NCBI GenBank assembly: GCA_020635195.1
Contig: JACKAG010000004.1
Coordinates: 98,605-162,604, forward strand
Source: Deltaproteobacteria bacterium
Lineage (GTDB): Bacteria > Bdellovibrionota_B > Oligoflexia > Oligoflexales > Bog-1112
DNA length: 64,000 bases
Reading direction: 5' to 3'
Under the pieces are notes generated by a model. The model saw only the letters and a list, made by a program, of their open reading frames with translations, was not told the DNA's origin and did no database searches. Positions 52,520-61,344 of this stretch are shown here, one piece after another (positions within the stretch are counted from its first letter, which is position 1; every line of letters begins with the position of its first letter). Made by a program: the position numbers and the translations under genes.

Positions 52520-54979
52520 TCAAAGAGAACGTTTCAGATTCAGAACGGTTGTGATGACAGAAGATGTTTGTGTCCAGATCTTCTCTGCATCATTGCGTAT
52601 GTCTGGAAAAATCCCTTCGTGGACAGCCCGGTTGCGGATATCCTGAAACATATGAAGATCTTTGCAAAACACAAAAAGGTCCTGGTCAGATGGAAAGCTG
52701 AGGGGGAGTAATGATGCAAGACCAGAATCACATGTCTTCCTTCCAAAACATAGAAAAAAAAGGGCAAAAGCCTTAAGACCATCGAGAGTAAAGCGGCGTC
52801 CTGGGCGAAACTGACAGACTGCTCTCAGCATTTTTCTGAGCTTGAATTTACTGAAGTATGGGATGTCACGGATGACAGGGAGTGAACTGATATAATTTTC
52901 AAAACGGTCCATAGCTGATGGGATAGGACGAGAGTATCCGATCACATCCAGTTTTCTCTGAAGTACCCCTTGTCGCAGGAGCTCCGAGCAGAGTTCTTCG
53001 AATGTTTCACGGAACATAAGTTCCAGAGCTTTATATTGCATATCGATGACAGGACTCAGATCGATAGCCTGAGATCTGTGAGTTTCATTTGTCTGTCTTG
53101 AAAAAAATTGTGCTGTTCTCAGAGATCGCTGCACTTCATGTGATAATTGTCGAAATTCAGGAATTTTCTGCTCCAGATCGTCATCAGAAGGAAAAGACGA
53201 TATGTCTGATACGCTTTCTGTTTGTTTGCTGTCGATCAGGGATGCAAGGATATCACAAACCTCCTGTTCTCCCTCAGTTTTTGGTTTTTTATCGTTCATA
53301 GTAGAAAAAATACTTCTGATTTCTGACTGAAAGGACGACAGATCCATTGTTCTGAGCAGGTGACAGATGTCGGTTTGTAATGAAGTTATCATGTTTGGTC
53401 TGGTGATACTTGCGACCAGCTCATGGCAGGCTCTGGTGCTTCCAATACTTTCAAGAGCATGAATGACAGCCCTGACTTCATATGTTCGGGAGCTTCTGAT
53501 GTAATCCAGGAGCTTCAGAACAGCCTCATCACGACCATGGAAACGGCCCAGAGTGTGGATGTAACTCAACTGAAAAATACGGGGTTCTTGTCTTGCCATT
53601 CTGGCAAGATCATTCAGATCATTGATTTCGGGATTCAGCCAGTTGCGGAGGAGCAGGGACCAGAAATGATCGGCATTCTCTAAAGGATGAGACATATCCG
53701 GATTTTTTCCACGGTATGCAACGTCAAAAAAGTGTCTTCGCTGTGTATTCTGCTTCTGTTTTTTAAAAGAAAAAATTGAGAAATCAGTCCATTTTGTATC
53801 CGGAGAGAATGATGTTTGCCTGTGGCGTTCTTCTTCTTCCAGAACTTGCATGATATTGTGCTGTGCTGTTGTCTCTTTAATTTTCTGACATCTGATGAGT
53901 TGTAGCTGTAAGCGGAGAGGAAGGGTTTCCAGAAAAGCTTCAGAGTTTTCTGCTGATTTCAGATGTGCTTCAGCGGAATTGAGGATTTCCTGATGTTGAC
54001 ATATTCCTCCAAATCCTTTCAGCATGTTGACAGAAAAGGCAAATTCTTTCGGATCGTTAAGAGTGGCTATAGCTTTTCGGATTTGCTCTGGCATAATTCC
54101 GCCAAAGTATTGCCATAATGAGTGTGTTGCACAAGATTTTTGCTGTTTCTTACGAAAACATGCTCGGATCATCGACTGAGTGACTTCAGATGAAAGCTGC
54201 TGTCTGATGAAGACAGGAGGCCATATGGCTTCGATCTCATCCCAGAATGATTCTTCTGATCCGGATTTTGTCAGTTTCAGAATATGAGCTGCTATGTTCT
54301 GTACGGGCTGCTGATAGCAAAGAACTGCACGATTCAGGTCGCGCCAGTTTCCGGAGATGTCTGGAGGAAAGAGTTTTTGTTCAGACTGCTCTGGAAGAAA
54401 ACGTTTATACCAGAAAATTGCTAGTATTTGTGCAAGATGTGTTTGCCATGATGGCTCTTTCATGCTTTCCAGAATCTTTTCTGCGAGTTGTCTGGCTGTT
54501 TCACTAAAATGATTCCATTGAATGCTACGTAGTAAAAAAAGACCATGGAAAGCCGGTGACAGCTCCTGAATGGCGTCGGTTCTTGTGACGACATCTAAAA
54601 GCTCTGTTCCTTCCATAAAAGGACAGAGATCCAGAATGGTATAACGGACCCTCTGAGGAGTATGCGTTGCTCTGAGCTGAGAAAGGCAGCGATGCCACAA
54701 AAGGTGCTGGGTACTTTCTGCCCACTTTCTGAGAGCTGTAACAGCCTGATCCTGTGGGGCTCCTATAAAAGAAGTCAGGTAATCTTCTGTCATCAGAGGA
54801 TCAGGGTCATAGACTGAACTCAGGATCGCTGATTTTTCATCAGGATCGAGATTCAAACAGAGCAGATCTCCGGAGAGATCTGTTGGCAAACCAGATCCGC
54901 ATTCCTGCATCCTCTTAAGGAGCATGATGCGGGATTCTTTATCCTCTTCATGAAGATAGTCTTTAATTGTTATGGTCAT
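52520..54979 (-). CDS. Large all-helical repeat protein with C-terminal R-N-R-A-V-H motif, unknown
   Basis: About 819 residues; the ATG at 54979 is chosen because no ribosome-binding site precedes the longer frame. Most of the protein is helical with HEAT-like stretches (for example Y-I-R-S-S-R-T-Y-E-V-R-A-V-I-H-A-L-E-S-I-G near residue 490, as in HEAT/PBS repeats). The last 170 residues form a separate domain (L-E-L-M-F-R-E-T-F-E-E-L-C near 650) ending in D-I-R-N-R-A-V-H-E-G near 780, an R-x4-H arrangement as in HEPN-type RNases and HEPN-like non-catalytic domains. It converges with the cyclase gene and diverges from the next secreted protein. I do not recognise the family. Confidence 0.7.
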   Translation of the reverse strand: MTITIKDYLHEEDKESRIMLLKRMQECGSGLPTDLSGDLLCLNLDPDEKSAILSSVYDPDPLMTEDYLTSFIGAPQDQAVTALRKWAESTQHLLWHRCLSQLRATHTPQRVRYTILDLCPFMEGTELLDVVTRTDAIQELSPAFHGLFLLRSIQWNHFSETARQLAEKILESMKEPSWQTHLAQILAIFWYKRFLPEQSEQKLFPPDISGNWRDLNRAVLCYQQPVQNIAAHILKLTKSGSEESFWDEIEAIWPPVFIRQQLSSEVTQSMIRACFRKKQQKSCATHSLWQYFGGIMPEQIRKAIATLNDPKEFAFSVNMLKGFGGICQHQEILNSAEAHLKSAENSEAFLETLPLRLQLQLIRCQKIKETTAQHNIMQVLEEEERHRQTSFSPDTKWTDFSIFSFKKQKQNTQRRHFFDVAYRGKNPDMSHPLENADHFWSLLLRNWLNPEINDLNDLARMARQEPRIFQLSYIHTLGRFHGRDEAVLKLLDYIRSSRTYEVRAVIHALESIGSTRACHELVASITRPNMITSLQTDICHLLRTMDLSSFQSEIRSIFSTMNDKKPKTEGEQEVCDILASLIDSKQTESVSDISSFPSDDDLEQKIPEFRQLSHEVQRSLRTAQFFSRQTNETHRSQAIDLSPVIDMQYKALELMFRETFEELCSELLRQGVLQRKLDVIGYSRPIPSAMDRFENYISSLPVIRDIPYFSKFKLRKMLRAVCQFRPGRRFTLDGLKAFALFFLCFGRKTCDSGLASLLPLSFPSDQDLFVFCKDLHMFQDIRNRAVHEGIFPDIRNDAEKIWTQTSSVITTVLNLKRSL

Positions 54980-55077
54980 GATGTGGGTCCTGCGTAGCCT
55001 GCGAATCATGCTGTTAGTATGTTAGCAGATACCTTGTCATCTGATTTGTTTTGTACATAAGCTTACAGAGGGAAGAA

Positions 55078-56061
55078 ATGCGTTTGATATTGACTCATCT
55101 GATGATTTTTCTATATTTTTTTCATTTTTTTTCTATTGATGCAGCTTATACCAAGGAAAAAATTGTTCCAGGGCTTTCTCTGCCAGGTAAAGATGACTCT
55201 CTGATGTTAGTCCGGGAGTCTGTGAACAGCATGAGTTTATCCGGAGACAGATTATTTTTTGTTCCTGTACAAAATTCTCTTGTTGTGGAAAGAAATCTTG
55301 TCCGGAATGCTTCGGATCAGAATCCATTTGAGTTTTCGAAGGTACATGAGTTGGCAGGATTAAAACAGGGATCAGACTGGCTGATTCAGGTAATTTCCGA
55401 TGGTTTTCTTTTGCTGAATAGCCGGACTCTGGAAATGCATTACTACTCTTCAGATTTTATACTCGTGAGTCGCAGAACTCTCTGGTATGACAAAATACGT
55501 CCTCCGGCAGACATGCGGGGAGAAGCCCCGGAGTCTGAGGTGCAGAGTTTCAGAAAGCGCTTTGTTCGTGGATTTAATCAGTTAAAGCGAGGGAGTCGTT
55601 TTAGTGGAATCAGTCCTGTTCCTCTGGCATGGGAATCTGCGGAATCAGGGCAACTCTATTTTCTCCTGACCCGTATACCTGAATTTCCCATTACATTACT
55701 GAAATGTCAGAAAGAAGATCCGGCTCAGTGTTTTGTTTACAGAGGCTGTTTTGTTAGTGGTTTTTCGGCTGTTTCAGAAAATCTTTCAGGAATTGTCGCG
55801 AATGCTTCCGAAAGAGAATTGCTTGTCGGACTTTCTGATAAGAATGGTCTGGCTAAACTGAAGTATAATAGCTGTTATCATATTGTATATGATAGCATGA
55901 TGCGACTTCCGGAAAGAATCCGGGACATTTCAGATATTGATATCGATCGCCAGAATCATCTGTTTATATCAACCCGCAGGAAAGATGATTACTTTAATGC
56001 CAGTCTCTTTCGCTGGTCTTCAGATCAATGGAAATCTCTGTTATCGAAGGAAAAAAAATGA
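55078..56061 (+). CDS. Secreted protein, possibly beta-propeller, unknown
   Basis: 327 residues; the ATG at 55078 follows GAGGGAAGAA. A signal peptide (L-M-I-F-L-Y-F-F-H-F-F) ends near A-A-Y. The body is beta-rich with repeated short hydrophobic strands (L-F-F-V-P-V, L-Y-F-L-L-T, H-L-F-I-S-T-R) and ends with L-F-R-W-S-S-D-Q-W, in the manner of propeller or WD-like blades, but no blade signature repeats clearly. It contains a cysteine pair (C-F-V-Y-R-G-C). It precedes a thioredoxin-like gene on the opposite strand, which may be relevant to its disulfides. Confidence 0.72.
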   Translation: MRLILTHLMIFLYFFHFFSIDAAYTKEKIVPGLSLPGKDDSLMLVRESVNSMSLSGDRLFFVPVQNSLVVERNLVRNASDQNPFEFSKVHELAGLKQGSDWLIQVISDGFLLLNSRTLEMHYYSSDFILVSRRTLWYDKIRPPADMRGEAPESEVQSFRKRFVRGFNQLKRGSRFSGISPVPLAWESAESGQLYFLLTRIPEFPITLLKCQKEDPAQCFVYRGCFVSGFSAVSENLSGIVANASERELLVGLSDKNGLAKLKYNSCYHIVYDSMMRLPERIRDISDIDIDRQNHLFISTRRKDDYFNASLFRWSSDQWKSLLSKEKK

Positions 56062-56095
56062 CGCTAATTCTGATCAGTCATATTCTGTTTTGTTT

Positions 56096-56596
56096 TTACT
56101 CCTGATCCGGGAGATGTTCTGATACCGAGAGAAGTTTGTTTGTGTGGTCACAGACGGCAGTGAACGGGATACTTTTCTTAGCTACCGTATGAAGAAGTAA
56201 AGCCTCCGGGTCGTGAAGAAAGTGGATAGTTGTTTTTTGATAATCGTTTATCATATCCAGAATCGCGGATTTTTTGGCATCGACAGAAACAAGCCAGAGT
56301 TCTTTTCCCGGGGATATTTTTTTTATGATCGTATGGGGTTCGCTGAGTTCTTCCATGCAGGAGGGGCACCAGGTTGCGAAGATGTGAAATATTCTGATTC
56401 CGGAACTCCGATGTTCTGGCTTTTTGTCAGCAGAGAGATCAGCCATCTGATTAGCTTTGATGCAAAATCCGATTTTCTGGCTTTCAGACAGACTGGGGAC
56501 CGCCTGCTGATGGCTAAGGCAGGAGCTTATGAACAGCAGGATGCTGGCGGGGGCGGTTTTTCTTATGTGATTAAAAATATTGTGTAATAATAGCAT
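56096..56596 (-). CDS. Thioredoxin-like TlpA/ResA-type lipoprotein
   Basis: About 166 residues. The ATG at 56596 gives a normal lipoprotein signal (L-L-F-I-S-S-C); the frame opens 45 bases earlier. The redox motif F-A-T-W-C-P-S-C-M-E-E-L is at about residues 72-83, with C-P-S-C as the active pair, as in the TlpA/ResA group that reduces cytochrome c apoproteins or other periplasmic disulfides. The cis-proline region is K-S-I-P-F-T. A role in cytochrome maturation would fit the c-type cytochromes elsewhere in the window, but is not shown. Confidence 0.82.
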   Translation of the reverse strand: MLLLHNIFNHIRKTAPASILLFISSCLSHQQAVPSLSESQKIGFCIKANQMADLSADKKPEHRSSGIRIFHIFATWCPSCMEELSEPHTIIKKISPGKELWLVSVDAKKSAILDMINDYQKTTIHFLHDPEALLLHTVAKKSIPFTAVCDHTNKLLSVSEHLPDQE

Positions 56597-56836
56597 TGCT
56601 CTGTCATAAATCGTGTGTTGTTGAAATTTCAGAAACTCCATGTCTATGAGCTCATGACGCTCTGAAATTACTCTTTATAAGTCTGGCAGAAAGTATGATT
56701 TCAGCCGATCTGAGACGAAAAAATAGCATATCAGAACTTTTTTATGCAACAGGCAAAGCATGGACTTATGTCGGTGAAGGGAATACCGATAATCTGCTCG
56801 TTGCGTTTGATTGTGGATGATTTTTTGTGGTTTTGG

Positions 56837-57229
56837 ATGAATCGTCTGCTGCTTTATATCAGCTTTTTTCTTCTTTTTACTTCTGGTGAACCCCTCCTGG
56901 GAAAGGCCGGACTGAATCACAGTTGTCTGAGGTATATCACAAAAAAATGCCAGATTAATAACGGCAGATCCGTAAAAAGCAGGATCAGTTGTATGCGAAG
57001 GATACAGCCAGATCTTTCTGGTGAATGCAGGTCTGCGAATCAGAAGTGGATGGATTTTCTGGAGAGCAGATCTTCGCTGCTGGGGAAGCTCAGGCGGGGG
57101 CTGCGGAATCCAGTCTGGCTGATCGTCTGTCTTGGGGTTTTTCTTTTATTTTTTCTGGTTCTTATGTTTTCCAGGAGAAGATTTTGGAGGAAGAAGAAGT
57201 CAGGAAAAGCTCAAGGTAGATGTGGATGA
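56837..57229 (+). CDS. Small protein with signal peptide and C-terminal membrane helix
   Basis: About 130 residues. The frame opens at 56744; the ATG at 56837 begins a plausible signal peptide (L-L-L-Y-I-S-F-F-L-L-F). Six cysteines and many basic residues follow, then a single hydrophobic helix (V-W-L-I-V-C-L-G-V-F-L-L-F-F-L-V-L) and a very basic tail (R-R-R-F-W-R-K-K-K). This gives a periplasmic domain anchored by a C-terminal helix. Its last 68 bases overlap the aroB-like gene on the other strand. No family is recognised and the start is uncertain. Confidence 0.5.
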   Translation: MNRLLLYISFFLLFTSGEPLLGKAGLNHSCLRYITKKCQINNGRSVKSRISCMRRIQPDLSGECRSANQKWMDFLESRSSLLGKLRRGLRNPVWLIVCLGVFLLFFLVLMFSRRRFWRKKKSGKAQGRCG

Positions 57230-58652
57230 ATGTTTGCCAGGCTTTTAAAAAGTCCTGATAACTGACAGGGATTGTCCATGCATCCTGATCTCTGGCGATG
57301 CGTCCGGGCCCGGATAAAAGAATCCAGCGACTGCTATCTTCTTTATTGTGGTCGGATTTCTTGTCATGGATCATATATGACCAGGCGATATCGGGAAGAT
57401 GCGGATCGTCAGGAGCCATCCCAAGGTATTGCTTGACTTCTTCAGGATGTGGCAGGATTCTGCTTTCATAGATATTTTGAATCAATGCGTTGTAGCAATG
57501 ATCCGGTAGCTGTTGAGTTTGCCGGGAAAGGATCAGAGCGAAAAGCATGCCAACAGCGACGGCCTCACCATGGCGGATACTATGCTGGTCCTCTACCCGG
57601 GAGTGGGATATGGCTTCCAGAGCGTGTCCGAGGGTGTGACCAAAGTTCAGAATAGCCCTTTCCCCTCTGTCGAGGGGGTCCCTGGAAACAAGATCCGCTT
57701 TAAAGCGGATGAGTTCTGGCAGCCTGTGGGCAAGTGTTTCCGGATTGAGCTGTCGGAGTTCTCCGGCCAGGGTTGTGATGTCAGATGCTTCCGGATTCAG
57801 AAAGGCATGCTTCAGGCATTCTGCCGAGCCTGACCGGAATTCTCTTTCAGGCAATGTCCGGAGAAGAGAAGGAGCCAGCAGCACTTCATCTGGGAAGGCG
57901 AAGTATCCGGCTTGGTTTTTGCCAAAAGGAGGAATATTGATCCCGCATTTTCCGCCGATACAGGCATCGACCATAGCCAGGAGGGTGCTGGGGACCAGAA
58001 TAAAAGATTTCCCGAGGATGCTGGCAGCAAAAGCACCGATATCGGAGATGATGCCACCTCCGATGATGAGAGCTGTCTCTTTATCCTGGTGGAATTTATC
58101 CCAACATTCGACGATCCGGATCAGGGTTTCAGGCGTTTTTAGTGACTCTTTTGCTTCGAGTGGCATGTGGGTTATCTGGTTTAATCTGACATGGTGTCGG
58201 AGGATATTCTGATCTGCAAGGGTAAAATATGCTTTGTCAGCCATCTTCCTGGTCAGAATTTCTGTAAGTTCATCGCTGTTTTCTTCTGTTTGCCGGATCT
58301 GATATTGGCCTGATAGTGTCTCTGTTGCTGTTTCTTCTGAGCATGGATCGTGAAAGGCAACACCCCTTTTGTACATTCTGGCGGCATCTCTGATCAATAG
58401 TCTTGCTTCGGCCGGAAGATCAGGAGATGTCGTCCAGCCTACAGAACGGGGGAGGGACATGTTTAAGGCACTTCTGACGACCTGAAAGCAGGCATGGAGG
58501 TGTTTCTGCCAGGAGCCGGAAAAATCATGGCTGATCTGTTTCAGGTCGTTACGTGTCCATGTGTGCCACTTAGTTTTCATTTCTGATGGAAAAGGAGCAT
58601 GATGCCATCGAACCTGGATAGAGTTCTGCATGTCTGGTTCTGACCTCTGCAA
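57162..58652 (-). CDS. aroB: 3-dehydroquinate synthase family enzyme with N-terminal extension
   Basis: AroB converts DAHP to 3-dehydroquinate in the shikimate pathway, using NAD and a divalent metal. Visible are I-G-G-G-I-I-S-D-I near residue 205 (NAD loop), P-S-T-L-L-A-M-V-D-A-C-I-G-G-K-C-G-I-N near 225, G-K-N-Q-A-G-Y-F near 250, E in S-A-E-C-L-K-H near 285, and the metal histidines in N-F-G-H-T-L-G-H-A near 345. The family usually reads V-D-S-S-V-G-G-K; A-C here is unusual. About 130 extra N-terminal residues make it 496 long, so it could be another sugar-phosphate cyclase, though AroB is the simplest call. Confidence 0.75.
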   Translation of the reverse strand: MQRSEPDMQNSIQVRWHHAPFPSEMKTKWHTWTRNDLKQISHDFSGSWQKHLHACFQVVRSALNMSLPRSVGWTTSPDLPAEARLLIRDAARMYKRGVAFHDPCSEETATETLSGQYQIRQTEENSDELTEILTRKMADKAYFTLADQNILRHHVRLNQITHMPLEAKESLKTPETLIRIVECWDKFHQDKETALIIGGGIISDIGAFAASILGKSFILVPSTLLAMVDACIGGKCGINIPPFGKNQAGYFAFPDEVLLAPSLLRTLPEREFRSGSAECLKHAFLNPEASDITTLAGELRQLNPETLAHRLPELIRFKADLVSRDPLDRGERAILNFGHTLGHALEAISHSRVEDQHSIRHGEAVAVGMLFALILSRQTQQLPDHCYNALIQNIYESRILPHPEEVKQYLGMAPDDPHLPDIAWSYMIHDKKSDHNKEDSSRWILLSGPGRIARDQDAWTIPVSYQDFLKAWQTFIHIYLELFLTSSSSKIFSWKT

Positions 58653-58813
58653 TGACTGTGATGTTTTGTTCTGTTTAAGGTTTCCTGCTCTGTTCCGATA
58701 GATTCAGCAACTTATTTCTATTGCTATTCGAAGTTTCCGCTACGGTAGTTATATGCCATAGGGCATGGCTTTTCTATCCGATTTCCGGAGGGCTGGAGGA
58801 GGTTGTTCGGGCT

Positions 58814-59299
58814 ATGACGGATAAGTCTATACGACGCAAAGTTGAGGCGATTAAGAGAAAAAAAATAACATCCAGAAAAGTGGTCAGTCTGGCTGATTTT
58901 CGTGAGCTCAAAGCGGCAATTGATACCAGGGTTATTCTTGTGGTTGACGATGATGAGGTGATGCGCAGCGCGCTGAAGAGGATTCTGGTTGCAGAGGGGT
59001 ATCGGGTTTTTTTAGCTGAGGATGGTCTGGAGCTTTCGAAGGTCCTGGAGACGACCCGTCTGGATATGGTTTTATTGGATGTGAACCTGCCGTGGGTGGA
59101 TGGTTTTGAATTGTGTCGTCTGATAAAAGGTCATCATAGCCTGAAAGATGTCCCTTTGATTCTGGTTTCTGCTCGCAAAGATCAGGTTGATGTTGAGAAG
59201 GGTTTTGATGTCGGAGCAGACGATTATCTGACAAAGCCCTTCGATATTGACTACATGCTTAATGTAATCAATCGTCGCCTGCTCACCAGCGTCTCCTGA
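58814..59299 (+). CDS. Single-domain response regulator with basic N-terminus
   Basis: 161 residues; the ATG at 58814 is preferred, with GGAGG upstream. After a lysine/arginine-rich 35-residue lead, a complete receiver domain follows: V-V-D-D-D-E near residue 45, the phosphoacceptor in L-L-D-V-N-L-P near 88, V-S-A-R-K near 118 and L-T-K-P-F near 140. There is no output domain, so it probably acts by protein contact. No kinase is adjacent. Confidence 0.88.
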   Translation: MTDKSIRRKVEAIKRKKITSRKVVSLADFRELKAAIDTRVILVVDDDEVMRSALKRILVAEGYRVFLAEDGLELSKVLETTRLDMVLLDVNLPWVDGFELCRLIKGHHSLKDVPLILVSARKDQVDVEKGFDVGADDYLTKPFDIDYMLNVINRRLLTSVS

Positions 59300-59344
59300 G
59301 AGTACGTTTATAATGACCGCCAGACCTTGATTCTTCCCTGCTTC

Positions 59345-59373
59345 TTGACTGTGTGAAAAAAAAAGATTACTGT
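59345..59373 (+). promoter_or_regulatory. Candidate promoter of tRNA-Asn
   Basis: TTGACT (59345-59350), a 17-base A-rich spacer, then TACTGT (59368-59373), 18 bases before the tRNA. The -10 element is weak but spacing and position fit. Confidence 0.5.
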
Positions 59374-59391
59374 TCTTTTGTCCGACGGTGT

Positions 59392-59467
<76 letters not shown>

Positions 59468-59883
59468 GTCTCACTACATCCAACCAATTGAATCCATTGA
59501 TTTTTTTTGAATCTGATAGGTGCCAGCTGGTACATTGGGTACTTATTTGATTTCATTGAGAATTCCCATCCTTTCTTTTGACTTCGATGTGATCAAAGAT
59601 ATTCTGTTTTGCTTAATCATGACAGACTTACATGAAAAGTGATCAGGTTCAGATCTTACAAAAAGCACCTGTATACGTAGGGATATCATGCACTTGTCAA
59701 GATTTCGCCATGAGCGGTTGCCGTAACTGATTATGGATCAGATTTACCTGTGATTGAAAAAAAGATTTGATCCATAATATGAGACTCTGCTGGGATCAAA
59801 GATCTGAAAAAAGAAGCTGCTATGAGGGCCACTCGCTTTTTTACTCAGAAAGTGCCCCCAGAGGTGCCTTCCAGGCATAACTT
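59468..59883. other. Left end of the integrative element, non-coding
   Basis: Between tRNA-Asn and the integrase stop there is no supported gene. Features are a near-palindrome around GTGCCAGCTGGTAC (about 59520-59535), a perfect 11-bp inverted repeat ATTATGGATCA / TGATCCATAAT (59730-59740 and 59768-59778) enclosing 27 bases, and several GATCAAAGAT/GATCAAAGAT-type short repeats. These may be recombinase arm sites or the integrase terminator. Confidence 0.5.
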
Positions 59884-61203
59884 TTAGTCGGAGTCTGGGT
59901 CGCTGTCGAGCTCTGCAAATTCTCCTTTGCTGTCTTTTGGTTGGGCCGATCCCCGGATCAGCGCCTGGTGTGCATGAAGGTAACGATCAATTACGGATTC
60001 GGTGGAATGACCGAGCCATGTCCCCACTAACAAACGATCCGGAGCCAGACCAATCAGATAAGTCGCACAACTATGGCGACAACAATGCCAGCTGCGATAG
60101 CGAAGACCCAGAGCTTCATATGTCTTTTTCAGTTTCCGCAGTGAACTGCTCTTGTCAATACAGTAAAAGATAGGGTAGTTGGAGGCATCTGCTCCATGCT
60201 CACGCTCCCTATGACTGCGTACCTGCTCATTGTAAAGTCTGATGATATCGGACCATAGCTGTTCATCTGGGATAACACAGATTCGTGAGTTGCGTTCGCT
60301 GATTTTCTTTCGTCCTTTTAGCGGCTTGCGTGGAATGGTCCCATCTGGCAGGCGCAGACCTCGGGTGGGATGGTGTGGTTGGCTGCTGAGAACTACGTAT
60401 CCTTTGTATTTAATTTTGTAACGATCCAGAAGTGAGGCCATAAAGCTTGGTTCGTGAACTTGACCCGGGAAAATATCACCAAGAGAAACTCCCAGACCTT
60501 CATTAAATCTCATTCCGGTGAAGTAGAGAAAACGGTAGAATACAGCCTCCTGTATGTGCCCTTTTTTTTTAAGGTGCTTATAAACCTGTTCCATTTCGTC
60601 GGGAGTTATTACATCATCCACCGTCCGTTCACCGAGTAAATGTGCCGGAAATTTTGGACATAAAGTGAGATGCTGCACTATCTTTGTGTTGTAGAGATGG
60701 CGAATAAATGTATTTAAAGCTTTAATACAATGGTTCTTTGCTCCGTAAGAAATAGAGCGTCCCGGAGTCTTGATAAGCATAGCATCATGATCAAGCCAAT
60801 GACGAAATTCATCGTAGATATTTGGCCAGAAATCAATGTTGTTACAATCTGCGATAGTAAGGAAGTAATGCAACACATAGTGACGAAGATAATGAAGGTT
60901 ATTTTTGTAACTATTGGGAGCATTTTTTGTTTGATATTTGGTGTAAGATTCCACAATTCCACGAAAATTATAGTACTTATTTTCCCATTGAGCACGTTTC
61001 TCGATTTTTTGTCGCATGGTTTCGTACTCAGCATTGAGAACCCCGATCGCCATTTTGGCTTCCTCTTCAGTGGTTATGTCTTTTCCAAATCGCTTGCGAA
61101 TATAGCCTTTGCTAAGTCGAACCATTTTATTAAGATCCGTATCAAAATAGAGGAATGAATAATAATGAGATCCGTCTTTGTTGTTTCTAAGCTGTACTCT
61201 CAT
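59884..61203 (-). CDS. int: Tyrosine recombinase / integrase
   Basis: 439 residues. The N-terminal arm-binding and core-binding regions (1-190) precede the catalytic domain. The first arginine is in F-T-G-M-R-F-N-E-G near 230, H-C-C-R-H-S-C-A-T near 380 gives the H-x-x-R box, and W-L-G-H-S-T-E-S-V-I-D-R-Y gives the second histidine and the nucleophilic tyrosine near 410. An unusual 60-residue insert lies between the first box and H-x-x-R. It faces tRNA-Asn and probably integrates there. Confidence 0.92.
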   Translation of the reverse strand: MRVQLRNNKDGSHYYSFLYFDTDLNKMVRLSKGYIRKRFGKDITTEEEAKMAIGVLNAEYETMRQKIEKRAQWENKYYNFRGIVESYTKYQTKNAPNSYKNNLHYLRHYVLHYFLTIADCNNIDFWPNIYDEFRHWLDHDAMLIKTPGRSISYGAKNHCIKALNTFIRHLYNTKIVQHLTLCPKFPAHLLGERTVDDVITPDEMEQVYKHLKKKGHIQEAVFYRFLYFTGMRFNEGLGVSLGDIFPGQVHEPSFMASLLDRYKIKYKGYVVLSSQPHHPTRGLRLPDGTIPRKPLKGRKKISERNSRICVIPDEQLWSDIIRLYNEQVRSHREREHGADASNYPIFYCIDKSSSLRKLKKTYEALGLRYRSWHCCRHSCATYLIGLAPDRLLVGTWLGHSTESVIDRYLHAHQALIRGSAQPKDSKGEFAELDSDPDSD

Positions 61204-61233
61204 TTTTTTTTTATTTCCTATCTATAATTTGTT

Positions 61234-61298
61234 GTGTAACAGGTGTAACAGGTGTAACAGGTGTACATATCTGAAAAAACAATCTTATTCTGTTACAC
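61234..61298. repeat. 9-bp iterons between integrase and replication gene
   Basis: GTGTAACAG occurs three times head to tail (61234, 61243, 61252), followed by a partial fourth unit GTGTACATA (61261). An exact inverted copy CTGTTACAC is at 61290-61298. The array fills the promoter region of int and lies after the stop of the primase-like gene. It may be an iteron-type origin, arm sites of the integrase, or an excisionase/regulator site. Confidence 0.85.
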
Positions 61299-61344
61299 TT
61301 CCGATTGTTTTAGGTGTTCAGGTTATATAAATTGCAGCTACTTT

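Noticed and set aside
61234..61298. CRISPR-like repeats
   Set aside because: 9-bp units without spacers; better explained as iterons or protein-binding sites.
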